Source of the DNA: Armigeres subalbatus
Taxonomy: Eukaryota; Arthropoda; Insecta; Diptera; Culicidae
Assembly (NCBI RefSeq): GCF_024139115.2
Contig: NC_085141.1
Coordinates: 408,295,612-408,359,611, forward strand
Direction of reading: 5' to 3'
Length of the DNA stretch: 64,000 nucleotides
A model generated the notes under the pieces. That model was not told the origin of the DNA. It was given only the letters and a program-made list of their open reading frames with translations, and searched no databases. Shown piece by piece: positions 44,031 to 54,356 of this stretch; the first letter of the stretch is position 1, and each line of letters begins with the position of its first letter. The position numbers and the translations under genes were made by a program.

Positions 44031-46490
44031 CGAATTCCAGAACGTGAGCGTGAAATACAAGTCAAAATTGAAGAACATAGTCCCAATGAAGTGATCAAAG
44101 CACTCGGATTGCTTTGGGACCCCAACAGGGACAATTTTCTATTCAGAATTGACACTTCTGAGACACGAGAATACAAGACGAAGCGGAAAGTATTGTCAGA
44201 CACAGCAAAAATCTTTGATCTCCTCGGGTTCTTGGGACCAGTGACGATCAAGGCCAAAATCTTTATACAAGAACTATGGTCCCATGGTGTATGCTGGGAT
44301 GAACGATTGACAGCAGATCAGGAAAGCAGATGGAATAGATTCACTCAAGAATTACAGCGCATCGATGACTTGAAGATACCGAGAAGAGCTGTCGCAGATG
44401 GTGCTGTAATTTTCGAAATTCATGGTTTTTCGGATGCCAGCAAGAAGGCGTACGGCGCATGTGTGTACCTGCGCAGCGTTAAATCAGATGGAACAGCCGA
44501 CCTCCATCTATTGAGCAGTAAAACACGTGTCGCCCCATTACCGAAGAAAGCTGGTAGTAAACGAAGCAATAAACCTTTCACCATACCGAGAGCGGAACTG
44601 TGTGGTGCTCATTTGCTGGCAAAACTAGTTGGTTCAACTATCGATTGCCTACGTCTAGACGTCAATTCCGTCGTGCTCTGGTGTGACTCGCAAATAGTCC
44701 TGTGCTGGCTCAATAAATCTCCTGAGAGTCTCGAAGTTTTCGTCGGCAACAAGGTACGTGACATCAACCAGCTGACCAACTGCTTTGAATGGCGATACAT
44801 AAACACACAGGACAACCCTGCAGATTTAGCGTCGCGGGGAGTCTACCTTTCCGAACTCAAACAATCATCCTTATGGTGGCATGGACCCCCGATGCTACAC
44901 GATGCTCATTACGTATACCATCCATACGAAACCGTTTTGCCAATTATTCAGGAAGCAGAGATGTGCGAACTTTCACAAGCACATGTTGCAATTGAGACAT
45001 CACCTAGTGAGCTATTAACAAGATACAGTGACTTTCGGGTGCTTCAGCGAGTAGTGGCGTACATGTGTCGGTTCATGAATAACGCTAAACAGAAGGACAA
45101 AGTTCTGCGTAGAACTGGATTTTTGACCGTCAACGAGCTTCGTTTCGCAACGCAAAGGATCATTGCACAAACTCAACGAGAAGGCTTTCCTGATGAATTA
45201 CGAATGGTGGTTACAGGACAAGTGTCAAAAAGCAAGTTATTGCAGTTGGACCCATTTGTCGATCGTGAAGGTATGTTGAGAGTCGGTGGTCGTTTGAAAC
45301 ACGCCAAGATTTCGTTTGAGAAGAAGCATCAGTTAATACTGCCACAGCACCATCATGTGACAAAAATTTTGATTGCGTCACTGCATAACGAACATCTTCA
45401 CATCGGTCAGCAAGGTTTACTGGCCATAGTTCGTCAACGGTATTGGCCAGTGCGAGGAAAGAGTGTCATTAGACAAGTGGTGAAGAAATGCGTCCGATGC
45501 TTCCGTATGCATCCTCCTGAAGTCATCCAGTTTATGGGATCATTGCCTGATTACCGAGTTAACCCATCGCCAGTCTTCAACTGTACTGGCATAGATTATG
45601 CAGGACCCTTTTTCATACGATCTGGCATTCGTCGTGTCACAAGAATAAAGGCTTACGTAGCTCTGTTTATTTGTATGAGCTCTAAGGCTATACATTTAGA
45701 ACTTGTGTCGGACCTCACAAGTGCAGCTTTTTTGGCGGCCTTACAAAGGTTTGTTGGACGACGGGGATGTCCGGAAAAACTGATCTCAGACAACGCTACA
45801 AATTTTCGTGGAGCTGATTCCGAATTGCACGAACTTTTCAAACTTTTTCAGTCCCAACAATATAAGAACAAAATCCATCACTTCTGTACTGCCCGAGAAA
45901 TTCAGTGGTCCTTTATACCGCCCAGGTCACCAAATTTTGGTGGCGTCTGGGAAGCTGGGGTTAAAGCAGCAAAATCCCATCTCAAAATCGTCCTTTGTGA
46001 AGCATCCTTGAACTACGAAGAGATGACCACCGTGTTGGTTCAAGTAGAAGCGATACTAAACTCTCGCCCTATGACGCAAGTCTCCAATGATGCTAACGAT
46101 TTTAACGCATTAACTCCTGGCCATTTCTTGGTGGGTCGAGAACTGACAGCCGTACCTGAACCAAGTTATGATAATGTACGAGTGTCGTCACTTTCCCGAT
46201 GGCAACATCTGCAAAAGTTGAAGCAGGATTTCTGGAGCAGGTGGTCGACGGAGTACTTAAGTGAACTGCAGCCAAGAAGTAAATGGTATAAGAATAAATT
46301 AACGATTCGGCCAGACATGCTTGTAGTCCTGAGAGAGGACAACGTTGCACCACAAATGTGGCGTTTGGGTCGAATTGTCGAGGTTACACCAGGTGCTGAT
46401 GGATTAGTTCGTGTGGTGAAGATTAGAACGGCTAACGGAGAAGTCACCCGGGCGGTAACTAAGATAGCTATTCTGCCAATCGAAGATTAA
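44031..46490 (+). pseudogene. BEL RNase H and integrase region, open frame
   Basis: Open from the TAA at 44028 to the TAA at 46488-46490 (799 codons from the first Met at 44091). RT thumb/connection KALGLLWDP and FLGPVTIKAK, RNase H FSDASKKAYGACVYL, integrase zinc-binding HHCC (HHHVTK ... CVRCF), core Asp residues in GIDYAGPF and SDNATNF, and Glu in WEAGVKAAK, then the C-terminal PQMWRLGRI block. It ends 45 bases before the 3' LTR, as expected. Still intact although upstream parts are broken. Confidence 0.9.
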
Positions 46491-46527
46491 TGCGAAAATG
46501 GAGTTATTTGACACGGTGTGTCAACGC

Positions 46528-46535
46528 GGGGAGGA
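46528..46535 (+). other. Polypurine tract of the BEL element
   Basis: GGGGAGGA directly precedes the 3' LTR; standard site of plus-strand priming in LTR retroelements. Confidence 0.75.
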
Positions 46536-46724
46536 TGTTATGAAATTCAGCGAACCCCTTGAATAAGGTTTTCTTTATAATTACTTCTGATTGTTATTTT
46601 CAATTTTACTGCCAACACTGTCACCGAAGAAGTTTTTTCAGTTGGAATAAAATAGCAACGTGTGCAAAAGGACGTGTTTTTATTGGGAGTTTTTCGTCCA
46701 CCCTTTTCGCGCGTATCCGAAACA
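46536..46724 (+). repeat. 3' LTR of the BEL/Pao element
   Basis: 189 bp, identical to the 5' LTR except one base (G at 46552). It is followed by the TSD GTCAC at 46725-46729. Confidence 0.92.
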
Positions 46725-46729
46725 GTCAC

Positions 46730-47087
46730 ATTGTCAACTACAGGCAAATCCTGACCCAACGAATACTTCCCCAATATCCAACTCCGTGGTACTTATGAGG
46801 GGTGTCGCTGACTCGGGGGCCTCTCATTAAGTAAGTACTAAATCAACACTTCCCCCCCTCCCAAGTTACGGTGACGAGGCGTGGCCAGGAGTAGTAATAC
46901 TCATGCTTTTGTGATTTTTGTCGTAGAATAAAATCAAGGATCACACCCACCTTGATTTCTGATAGTAATCTGAATCGAAATTTCAAAAGAGAAACATGAG
47001 TATCACTAGTGTCCAATATACGAAGTACACCGTAACTATGCTATGTTATGTTAATTTCCGGAGAAATTCACAAAAGCCTTTTTGGAG
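46730..47087. other. Old insertion flank right of the BEL element
   Basis: It contains a GC-rich piece (CTCCGTGGTACTTATGAGGGG ... TTACGGTGACGAGGCG, 46785-46885) that looks like part of an older repeat but has no partner in this window, then AT-rich GAATTCC-type sequence. Confidence 0.4.
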
Positions 47088-47116
47088 AATTTTTAGAAGG
47101 AATTCTTGGTCGAATG

Positions 47117-48162
47117 GCGGGCTTGGTAGCAAGGATGTTATCGATCATTTAGTAATCTGCCTTCGATCATTTAGTAGTTTGTCAATAACTCATTCCAGAG
47201 GCTAAATTTCAAAATGTGTTGTATGGTGCACTTCTAGTGCAAAGGTTTATCTACAACTCTGCCTAACAGTTCGTTGTTTGAATTTCACTAATAACGAAGC
47301 TATAGCGCTAGTAACAGTAACTTAGACTAAATGATTGCATATTTTGTTATCATTTAGTATAAGTATAGCAACTAGCACCGTAACTCCTTTAATAGTAGAA
47401 TTCGAGTATCCACCTGTTAAGGAGAGTTGTAGAAAAACCTTGGCACTAAAAGTTCACCATGCAATACATTTTGAACTTAGACCTCTGGAATGAGTTATTG
47501 ACAAACTACTAAATGATCGAAGGCAGATTACTAAATGATCGATAACATCCTTGCTTGGTAGTCATATGGCTACTGCTTCTGCCTCATACGCAGGAGGTCG
47601 TGGGTTCAATCCCAGGTCCGTTCCATTCTCCTACTTTGTATCTTGCTCTTTATTTCTCATGTTCTAGCAATCGCTAGAACTGGAAATGGACTTCCATACC
47701 GTTTCCATTACTATTCCTATACCTTCAACTTGAGTATTCTATCAGTAATCTGCTAGAATTGGAAATGAACTATAGAGCTCGTTAGAAATTAGAAATTCCA
47801 TCAGTTACCTTCTCCTATCTATCACATTGGCAGCTCGTTAACCAAGACGGACCTCTGCCTCTCCAACCTAACCCAGAAATTCCAACAAATTCCGCATAAA
47901 CTCGTGGCAAGTGCAGAGGTATGGCTTGCAGTGGGCGAGTGATTGCATTATCATTTTCTCCCTCTTTCCTACATTGACTTGCATTCTGACGTGGCAGGCG
48001 CCAGTATGACCTAACAAATGAGATCACCAGTACTTGTACATTGAAGATGTGTGCTAGTCCCAAGCAAACATCTGTTGGTTCCCTGTGCAAGGACAGCTGA
48101 TCTGGTCATAATGGAGTAGCAACTACGAGCAGTCAATCAAGCTCAAGCTCAAGCTCAAGCTC
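47117..48162 (+). mobile_element. tRNA-derived SINE with 29-bp TSD, split by a MITE
   Basis: Head GCGGGCTTGGTAG (47117-47129) continues at 47562 after the inserted MITE. The rebuilt order gives a tRNA-like head with a B box GGTTCAATCCC at about 47603 and an anticodon-type arm CTGC-CTCATAC-GCAG (CAT). A body of about 500 bases follows, then a hexamer tail of AAGCTC units (48139-48162). An exact 29-bp duplication (47088-47116, 48163-48191) flanks it, longer than usual for SINEs. Without the MITE the SINE is about 614 bp. Confidence 0.82.
47130..47553. mobile_element. 424-bp MITE, copy B, inside the SINE head
   Basis: Same length and CAAGGATGTTATCGATC termini as copy A (27158-27581). The exact 8-bp duplication CTTGGTAG flanks it (47122-47129, 47554-47561); this is part of the SINE's box A, so the MITE inserted after the SINE. 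Confidence 0.9.
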
Positions 48163-48191
48163 AATTTTTAGAAGGAATTCTTGGTCGAATG

Positions 48192-48737
48192 TCAAATTGA
48201 ATTATTGGCGTAATTTTCATAATTAATTACCTAAATTATTTTCCGAACAAATTCCTCAAGGAATTTCCAAAGAAATTTACGAAGGATTTCTCCTAAAGCA
48301 ATTTTCGAAGGTACCCCTAAAACAATTTCTGTTTATATTCCTAAAAAAATATCCGAAGGATTTTCTTGGAATTCTTTCTTTGAATTTCCAAAGGAAATTG
48401 TGGATATATCCCCGAAGTTAATTTAGAAGGATTTTCTGGGAAATTCATAGAAGCAATTCCAGAAATTTAAGAATGTCGGAAATGCCTATAGGAGTTCATT
48501 TGGAAATTCCGGAGGAATGACTGAACCAAACACACCCCCACCACCGACCCCCCCCCATTGTAATAATTTGAAAAATATTCCACAAAATTCCTAGTGACCT
48601 TTTCAATAACAGGCGATAAAACGCACTAAAATTTTCACTGCCTGATATATTTTAAATTGATTAACTCCTCCAATTATAGTTCTTACTGCTGACGCGAAAT
48701 TATAAATGACCCAATTACGCCAAAAATGCTGGTGCCC
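48192..48737. repeat. GAATTTCC-type repeat and C-rich run
   Basis: Decayed GGAATTTCC/GAAGGATTT units to about 48520, then a CCCCCACCACCGACCCCCCCCC run (48534-48555) and ordinary AT-rich sequence up to the RTE target site. Confidence 0.5.
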
Positions 48738-49109
48738 ACCAGTATCAGGAGGCAGCAGGGACTATGTCCAAGGGCTTGACGATCCCTCCCCAGGCCATCT
48801 GTGGTGCCTACCTAGGATGTGGTGGGGTTTGACAGTGGGCCCTGTTAAACCTCTATAAAAAGCTGCATGTATCCGCAAGTAGGCTCCGCCAAAGCGACCG
48901 TGTGCCGCTCAAAGCGCACAAGCCCAAGTCCTGGTGTTAGGTTAGGTGGGACGCTAAACAGCCCTGACACGACGGCCCTCCGACGAGACAAATGGTTTGC
49001 GCAAGCCCAATAAGCTGCCTTTAAAAACAACTATTACGAACGACATAGAAGATAATACGACTCGATACAATCGGCAACGACCTAGGCGACGAATAAAGGA
49101 TCACGATTG

Positions 49110-50041
49110 GAAGCTTGGAACATGGAACTGCAAGTCGCTAGGTTTCGCAGGTTGCGACAGGATAATCTACGATGAATTACATCCCCGCAACTTCGACGTC
49201 GTAGCGCTGCAGGAAATCTGTAGGACAGGATAGAAAGTGTGGAAAAGCGGGCATCGAGGGGCTACCTTCTACCAAAACTGTGGCACCACCAACGAGCTGG
49301 GAACCGGCTTCATAGTGCTGTGAAAGATGCGCCAACGTGTGATTGGGTGGCAGCCAATCAACGCAAGGATGTGCAAGCTGAGGATAAAAGGCCGTTTCTT
49401 CAACTATAGCATCATCAACGTGCACTGCCCACACGAAGGGAGACCTGACGACAAGGAAGAAGCGTTATTTGCAAAGCTGGAGCAGATATACGCTGCGGGA
49501 CGTCAAAATCGTCATCGGTGACATGAACGCTCAGGTAAGAAGAGAGGAAATGTATAGACCGGTCATCGCACCGGATAGTCTGCATATCGTATCGAACGAC
49601 AACGGCCAACGATGCATAAACTTTGCAGCCTCCCGCGGAATGATAGTCCGAAGCACTTTCTTCCCCCGCAAGAATATCCACAAGGCCACATGGAAATCAC
49701 CTAATCAAGTAACGGAAAACCAAATCGACCACGTTCTAATCGACGGTAAATTCTTCTCCGACATCACGAACGTACGCACTTACCGCAGTGCGAATATTGA
49801 ATCCGACCACTACCTCGTTGCAGTATGTCTGCGCTCAAAACTCTCGACGGTGAACAACACGCGTCGGAGTCGTCCGCCGCAGCTAAACATTGGGCGGCTA
49901 CAAAACGGTAGACTAGCCCAAGACTACGCGCAGCAGCTGGAAGTGGCACTTCCAACGGAAGAGCATCTAGGCGCAGCATCTCTTGAAGATGGTTGGAGAG
50001 ATATTCGATCCGCACCGGAAGCACCGCAACCGCTACACTAG
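49110..50041 (+). pseudogene. Endonuclease region of RTE copy 3
   Basis: WNCKSLGFAGC start, VVALQEICR followed by a stop at 49233, TGFIVL and stop at 49321, IGDMNAQVRR, ENQIDHVLIDGKFFSDI and NIESDHYLV (the SDH motif). The motif set is that of copy 1 with many replacements. Confidence 0.85.
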
Positions 50042-51232
50042 GCACGGTGGCTCCGGATCAGAGAAACGACTGGTATGACGGCGAATGTGAGCAGTTAGTT
50101 GAGGAGAAGAATGCAGCATGGGCGAGATTGCTGCAACACCGCACGAGGGCGAACGAGGCACGATACAAACGGGCGCGGAACAGACAAAACTCGATTTTCC
50201 GGAGGAAAAAGCGCCAGCAGGAAGATCGAGACCGTGAAAAGACGGAGGAACTGTACCGCGCTAATAACGCACGAAAGTTCTATGAGAAGTTGAACCGTTC
50301 ACGTAAGGGCCACGTGCCACAGCCCGATATGTGTAAGGACATAAACGGGAACCTTCTTACAAACGAGCGTGAGGTGATCCAAAGGTGGTGGCAGCACTAC
50401 GAAGAGCACCTATATGGCGATATGGCAGACAACGGTGGCGATATGGTAATGAACCTAGGAGCACGCGCACAGGACATGCGACTTCCGGCTCCGAATCTCC
50501 AGGAAATGCAGGAGGAGATCGGCCGGCTGAAAAACAACAAGACCATCTACCAGGAGAGCTGTTTAAACACGGTGGTGAGGCACTGGCTAGAGCGCTGCAC
50601 TGGGTGATTACAGAGGTTTGGGAGGATGAGGTTCTGCCGCAGGAGCAACTACCGCGCAATCACATTGCCGCCTACAAGGTACTCTCCCAAATTGTATGCC
50701 GCTGACTAACACCAATTGCAAGAGAGTTCGTGGCGCAGTACTAGGCGGGATTTATTGTTGAACGCTCTACCACAGATCAGGTGTTCGCCATACGTCAGAT
50801 ATTGCAGAAATGCCGCGAATACAACGTGCCCATACATCATCTATTTATCGACTTCAAAGCCGCATATGATACAATCGATCGGGACCAGCTATGGCAGCTA
50901 ATGCACGAAAACGGATTTTTGGATAAACTGATACGGTTGATCAAGGCGACGATGGATCGGGTGATGTGCGTAGTTCGAGTTTCAGGGGCATTCTCGAGTC
51001 CCTTCGAAACGCGCAGAGGGTTACGGCAAGGTGATGGTCTTTCGTGTCTGCTATTCAACATCGCTTTGAAGGGAGTCATATGAAAGGCAGGGATTGACAC
51101 GAGTTGTACGATTTTCACGAAGTCCGTCCAGTTATTTGGTTTCGCAGACGACATTGATATCATGGCACGTAACTTTGAGAGGATGGAGGAAGCCTACATC
51201 AGACTGAAAAGCGAAGCTAAATGGATTGGACT
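49993..51232 (+). pseudogene. Reverse transcriptase region of RTE copy 3, left of the hAT insert
   Basis: A linker rich in Arg/Lys (50040-50290), the fingers around EIGRLKNNK with a frame loss near 50550, then HHLFIDFKAAYDT (50835-50873), RRGLRQGDGLSCLLFN, a stop at 51081, and the FADD box (GFADDIDIM, about 51141). The frame continues at 52755 after the insert. Confidence 0.85.
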
Positions 51233-51439
51233 TAGGGTGGTCGGTATTGGCCATTTTTTACAAATACCGGTATTCGGTATTTGGTGGAGTCAATACCGGT
51301 AATACCGGTAGAATACCGGTTTTGTGAAAATTTCAGGTATTAAAAGAAAAACTTTTGAATTGGACTTTTGGATGAAAACCAATATTTGTTGACAAACTTC
51401 TGATGTTAAAATCATTGCTTGTTGAGCTGGCCAAAGAAA

Positions 51440-52290
51440 AAAGTAGACATTACATACTGAGGGACTCATCTCCCATCCCGCTTTGGATTTTGTTGGCAAC
51501 TACTGAAAATGCCCTCTCTGGTTCAACCGAAGTTGGACGAATGGTTCCAAGACAGTCAAAATCAGTATCAAATACTTGCCCTTAATTCCTTCAGATTCTT
51601 ATAGTAGGAGAATTCTTTACGGATTGTATGCAAGGATCCTGGCGTCAACGTATTTGCCACCACTATTGCAAGTGTTTTGGTCTGCTACAGTCTCTTCACA
51701 AGTTGTTCTTTAACCAATAATCAAGAAAAATTATCCATAGAGACATCTTCTACGTACCGATCGTCAGGTATGGTCGTTGTCTCAGTTTCAACGATCGCAT
51801 CAGGAATGATTAGACGCTTCAAGACCCCGTCCGTTTATTTAATCAAAGTAGCTCTAGATGCCTCGGAGAAAAATCTAAAAGATCGGCGTATTTGGATCGT
51901 CTCTCTTATTATTTATTCCTTAAAAGCATTGAATAAGTGGCAGAAATTTCTGAGGTTTGATTTGATAATTGTTCCAACATAAATTGGAGCGCCACGTCGG
52001 CTTCATATAGAGTGCAGAACTCACTGAGGAGTAGTTTCACAGCAGCTTGAACAGTTTCGAGGGCTTGAATTATTTCACCAACCACCAAACAATCATCACT
52101 GAAGTTGAGTTGTATTAAAGCTTCAACTCATGGATGCGTTTGAGCACATGTTATTTATGCCTTGGCATCAGCCACCAATTCAAATTCTTTTCCGAATTTA
52201 GAACGGACATATTTTTGCAGAAAATCGTTTGTCACAGGTGATCTATGGAAAAGAACTATTACGGCTCGTACCTTTTTCATAATTTCATAC
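51440..52290 (-). pseudogene. Decayed hAT transposase, C-terminal part
   Basis: On the minus strand, fragments read FHRSPVTNDFLQKYV and FGKEFELVADAK (about 52255-52160), an acidic helical block LETVQAAVKLLLSEF (about 52060), and the dimerisation motif EREGIFS / SVVANKI with GDESLS (about 51540-51450). These match the order in hAT transposases (RRSP.KND..LQKYV ... ERAFS). Stops and frameshifts are frequent. The N-terminal BED finger and most of the catalytic core are absent or unreadable. Confidence 0.65.
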
Positions 52291-52505
52291 ATTGCGGAAA
52301 AATTCTCGACGATGTCAACAATGTTCATTGAAGAAAAAAGGTCATTCGCAGTTTGACTGATGGCTAGAGGATGAAGCTACAGGTATGAGTAATGACGATG
52401 ATGGTCGATTTTTGTTGTGGCGTGAACGTCGTCAATGATGCTTACTTGGGCAAAGTTATTCATGCGCGCATTAAATTGTTGTATTTTTTTGCACGATGAG
52501 TCTTT

Positions 52506-52583
52506 ACTGCATGTAATCGAATATTTGTCCCATCTATGCTGGATTTCTTATTTATATGGGACAGATATTTTATAACAGGCAGT
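52506..52583. mobile_element. 78-bp palindromic micro-element, copy B
   Basis: ACTGC...GCAGT ends and inner TTGTCCCAT / ATGGGACA blocks with the loop CTATGCTGGATTTCT. 78 bp like copies A and C; ends slightly decayed. Confidence 0.75.
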
Positions 52584-52754
52584 TAAGCTGATACATGTAG
52601 GTGAAAATTATTCGAGATTTTTCATACTGACAGCAAAATTTGAAGTACCGAAAATACCGGTATTTTCCGTCTCTAATACCGGTATTTTCGGTACCCAAAA
52701 TTGGCCGGTAATACCGGTATTACCGGTTTCGGTACTACCGGTTAGACCACCCTA

Positions 52755-53390
52755 ATTGGACTAGTCATTAACACGTCGAAGACGAAGTACATGATAGGAA
52801 GAGGCTCAAGAGAGGTCAATGTAAACCACCCACCACGAGTTTCTATCGGTGGTGACGAAATCGAGGTGGTTGAAGAATTCGTGTACTTGGGCTCACTGGT
52901 GACCGCCGATAACGATACCAGCAGAGAAATTCGGAGGCGCATAGTGACTGGAAATCGTACGTACTTTGTACTCCGCAAGACGCTCCGATCGAATAGAGTT
53001 CGCCGCCGTACCAAACTGACTATCTACAAAACGCTTATAAGACCGGTAGTTCTCTACGGACACGAGACCTGGACGATGCTCGTGGAGGACCAACGCGCAC
53101 TGGGAGTTTTTGAAAGGAAAGTGTTGCGTACCATTTATGGTGGGGTGCAGATGGCGGACGGTACGCGGAGGAGGCGAATGAACCACGAGTTGCATCAGCT
53201 GTTGGGAGAACCATCCATCGTTCACACCGCGAAAATCGGAAGACTGCGGTGGGCCGGGCACTTAACCGGTGAAAAGAAATCCGGTGAAAATGGTTCTCGA
53301 CAACGATTAGACGAAAACACAAAGGCGAGGTGCACAGCGGGCAAGGTGGATCGATCAGGTGGAGGACGATTTGCGGATCCTCCATAGACT
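52755..53390 (+). pseudogene. Reverse transcriptase C-terminal region of RTE copy 3, right of the hAT insert
   Basis: VYLGSLVTADND thumb motif, then LIRPVVLYGHETWTML, FERKVLRTIYGG, RRRRMNHEL and RLRWAGHL, the RTE-type C-terminal series. The frame is lost near 53270. The same blocks occur in copy 1 (10611-11792). Confidence 0.85.
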
Positions 53391-53500
53391 GCGTGGTTGG
53401 CGACGTGCAGCCATGGACCGAGCTGAATGGAGAAGTCTTTTATGTGCAGCACAGGCCACTCCGGCCTTAGTCTGATAATAAAATAAAAAACCAGTATCAG

Positions 53501-54106
53501 AACTCTGGGCGCGCCAGTTCATGATTGATCCTAGTGGGATACCTGCCGTGACGAGGGCACTAGCAAAGTCTTCCTCAGTTTCGCAGAATACTACTCAGTT
53601 CTGAATGTTGCTTCCCAGAATCTTGTACAGACATACTGGTCCTCCTAGTCGAAGCAAAGAGTTTGTGTCACCCGGCTTTATACAGCTGTCAGCCCTTGAT
53701 GTACTGTGTCCATCTCGAATTCCGCTCGTGTCCATTGACGTTGCCTTTTATTGCCGCGCGATTTATGTGCAGTACAGTTATTCAAATCTTCACATCTTCG
53801 CTCCTGTATGCTTGAACGATGACATTTGCTATTTTAATATTCATCCTAATTTTTTAGTTACATTTGTTGTAATTTAGGTGAGCACGCGCTTTTTAAAGTT
53901 TGTATGAAAATTATTATGAAAGCAATAACTTTTGTGGAAAACAGTATCGCGTAGAAATCCAATTTCAAAACCATATAGCGCTTTCAGGGGCACATAACTC
54001 CAAAAGCAAACGACAAGCAAAAGTGAAAAGCATTTTTTTTACCTTTGCTCACTTGTAGCATACACGAAAAAATGGGTTTCAGATGTGATAATCGTTCATA
54101 AATTTA
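53501..54106. other. otk intron, nothing recognised
   Basis: Mixed-composition intron with a 90-codon frame (53605-53877) that has no domain and no splice context. Confidence 0.45.
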
Positions 54107-54112
54107 CATTTG

Positions 54113-54356
54113 GTCGGGGTTCAGCGAAACCGCACCAAGCGCCTTTTTGACTGACTAGTGATATTTTGTTCGTAGAATGAAAACCGAAAGTAATTCACAT
54201 CAATTCATTCATACATTTGTTGAAGGATATCCCCAGCTATAGGGTAGAAAAATATCCGATACGATTTGTGATCAATTGAATCTGCTACACGAAAATTTGT
54301 GCAAGAAAATGGGTAATTTTCCATTGGCGCTTGGTGCGATTTGGCTGAACCCCGGC
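54113..54356. mobile_element. 244-bp MITE with GNCGGGGTTCAGC ends, 6-bp TSD
   Basis: Ends GTCGGGGTTCAGCGAAACC and GGCTGAACCCCGGC extend into a ~31-bp imperfect inverted repeat ending in CGCACCAAGCGCC / GGCGCTTGGTGCG. CATTTG flanks both sides (54107-54112, 54357-54362). Confidence 0.75.

Larger units (their letters stand above)
38651..46724 (+). mobile_element. BEL/Pao-type LTR retrotransposon, interrupted twice
   Basis: The whole element has two 189-bp LTRs that differ by one substitution, a 5-bp TSD GTCAC (38646-38650 and 46725-46729), a polypurine tract GGGGAGGA next to the 3' LTR and a candidate primer site behind the 5' LTR. Coding order is gag, zinc knuckle, protease, reverse transcriptase, RNase H, integrase, as in BEL/Pao. 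It is defective: a 1418-bp hAT-like element (39047-40464), a 567-bp MITE within the polymerase (42907-43473), frameshifts near 40730, 41350 and 42280, and an in-frame stop at 44028. Integrase and RNase H remain open over 799 codons. It lies sense plus, antisense to otk. Confidence 0.92.
51233..52754 (-). mobile_element. hAT transposon remnant within RTE copy 3, 8-bp TSD
   Basis: The ends TAGGGTGGTC / GACCACCCTA are perfect inverted repeats and ATTGGACT is duplicated exactly (51225-51232, 52755-52762). Both termini carry dense ATACCGGTATT repeats (51265-51320, 52645-52740), probable subterminal binding sites. A decayed transposase runs on the minus strand. Length is 1522 bp, so much of the usual hAT coding region is missing. 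A palindromic micro-element (52506-52583) is nested in it. Confidence 0.88.
48749..53489 (+). mobile_element. RTE-clade-like LINE, full length, copy 3, with hAT insert
   Basis: Bounded by an 11-bp TSD ACCAGTATCAG (48738-48748, 53490-53500) and ending in AATAAAATAAAAA. A 360-base leader precedes the endonuclease. Without the hAT insertion (51233-52754 and one 8-bp duplication) it measures about 3.2 kb. Stops and frameshifts (49233, 49321, ~49470, ~50040, ~50600, ~51080) kill the reading frame. Of the three RTE copies this is the only one with a clear TSD. Confidence 0.88.

Noticed and set aside
53605..53877. 90-codon plus-strand frame after the RTE element
   Set aside because: Cys-rich but no domain, no splice signals, no codon bias; likely chance.
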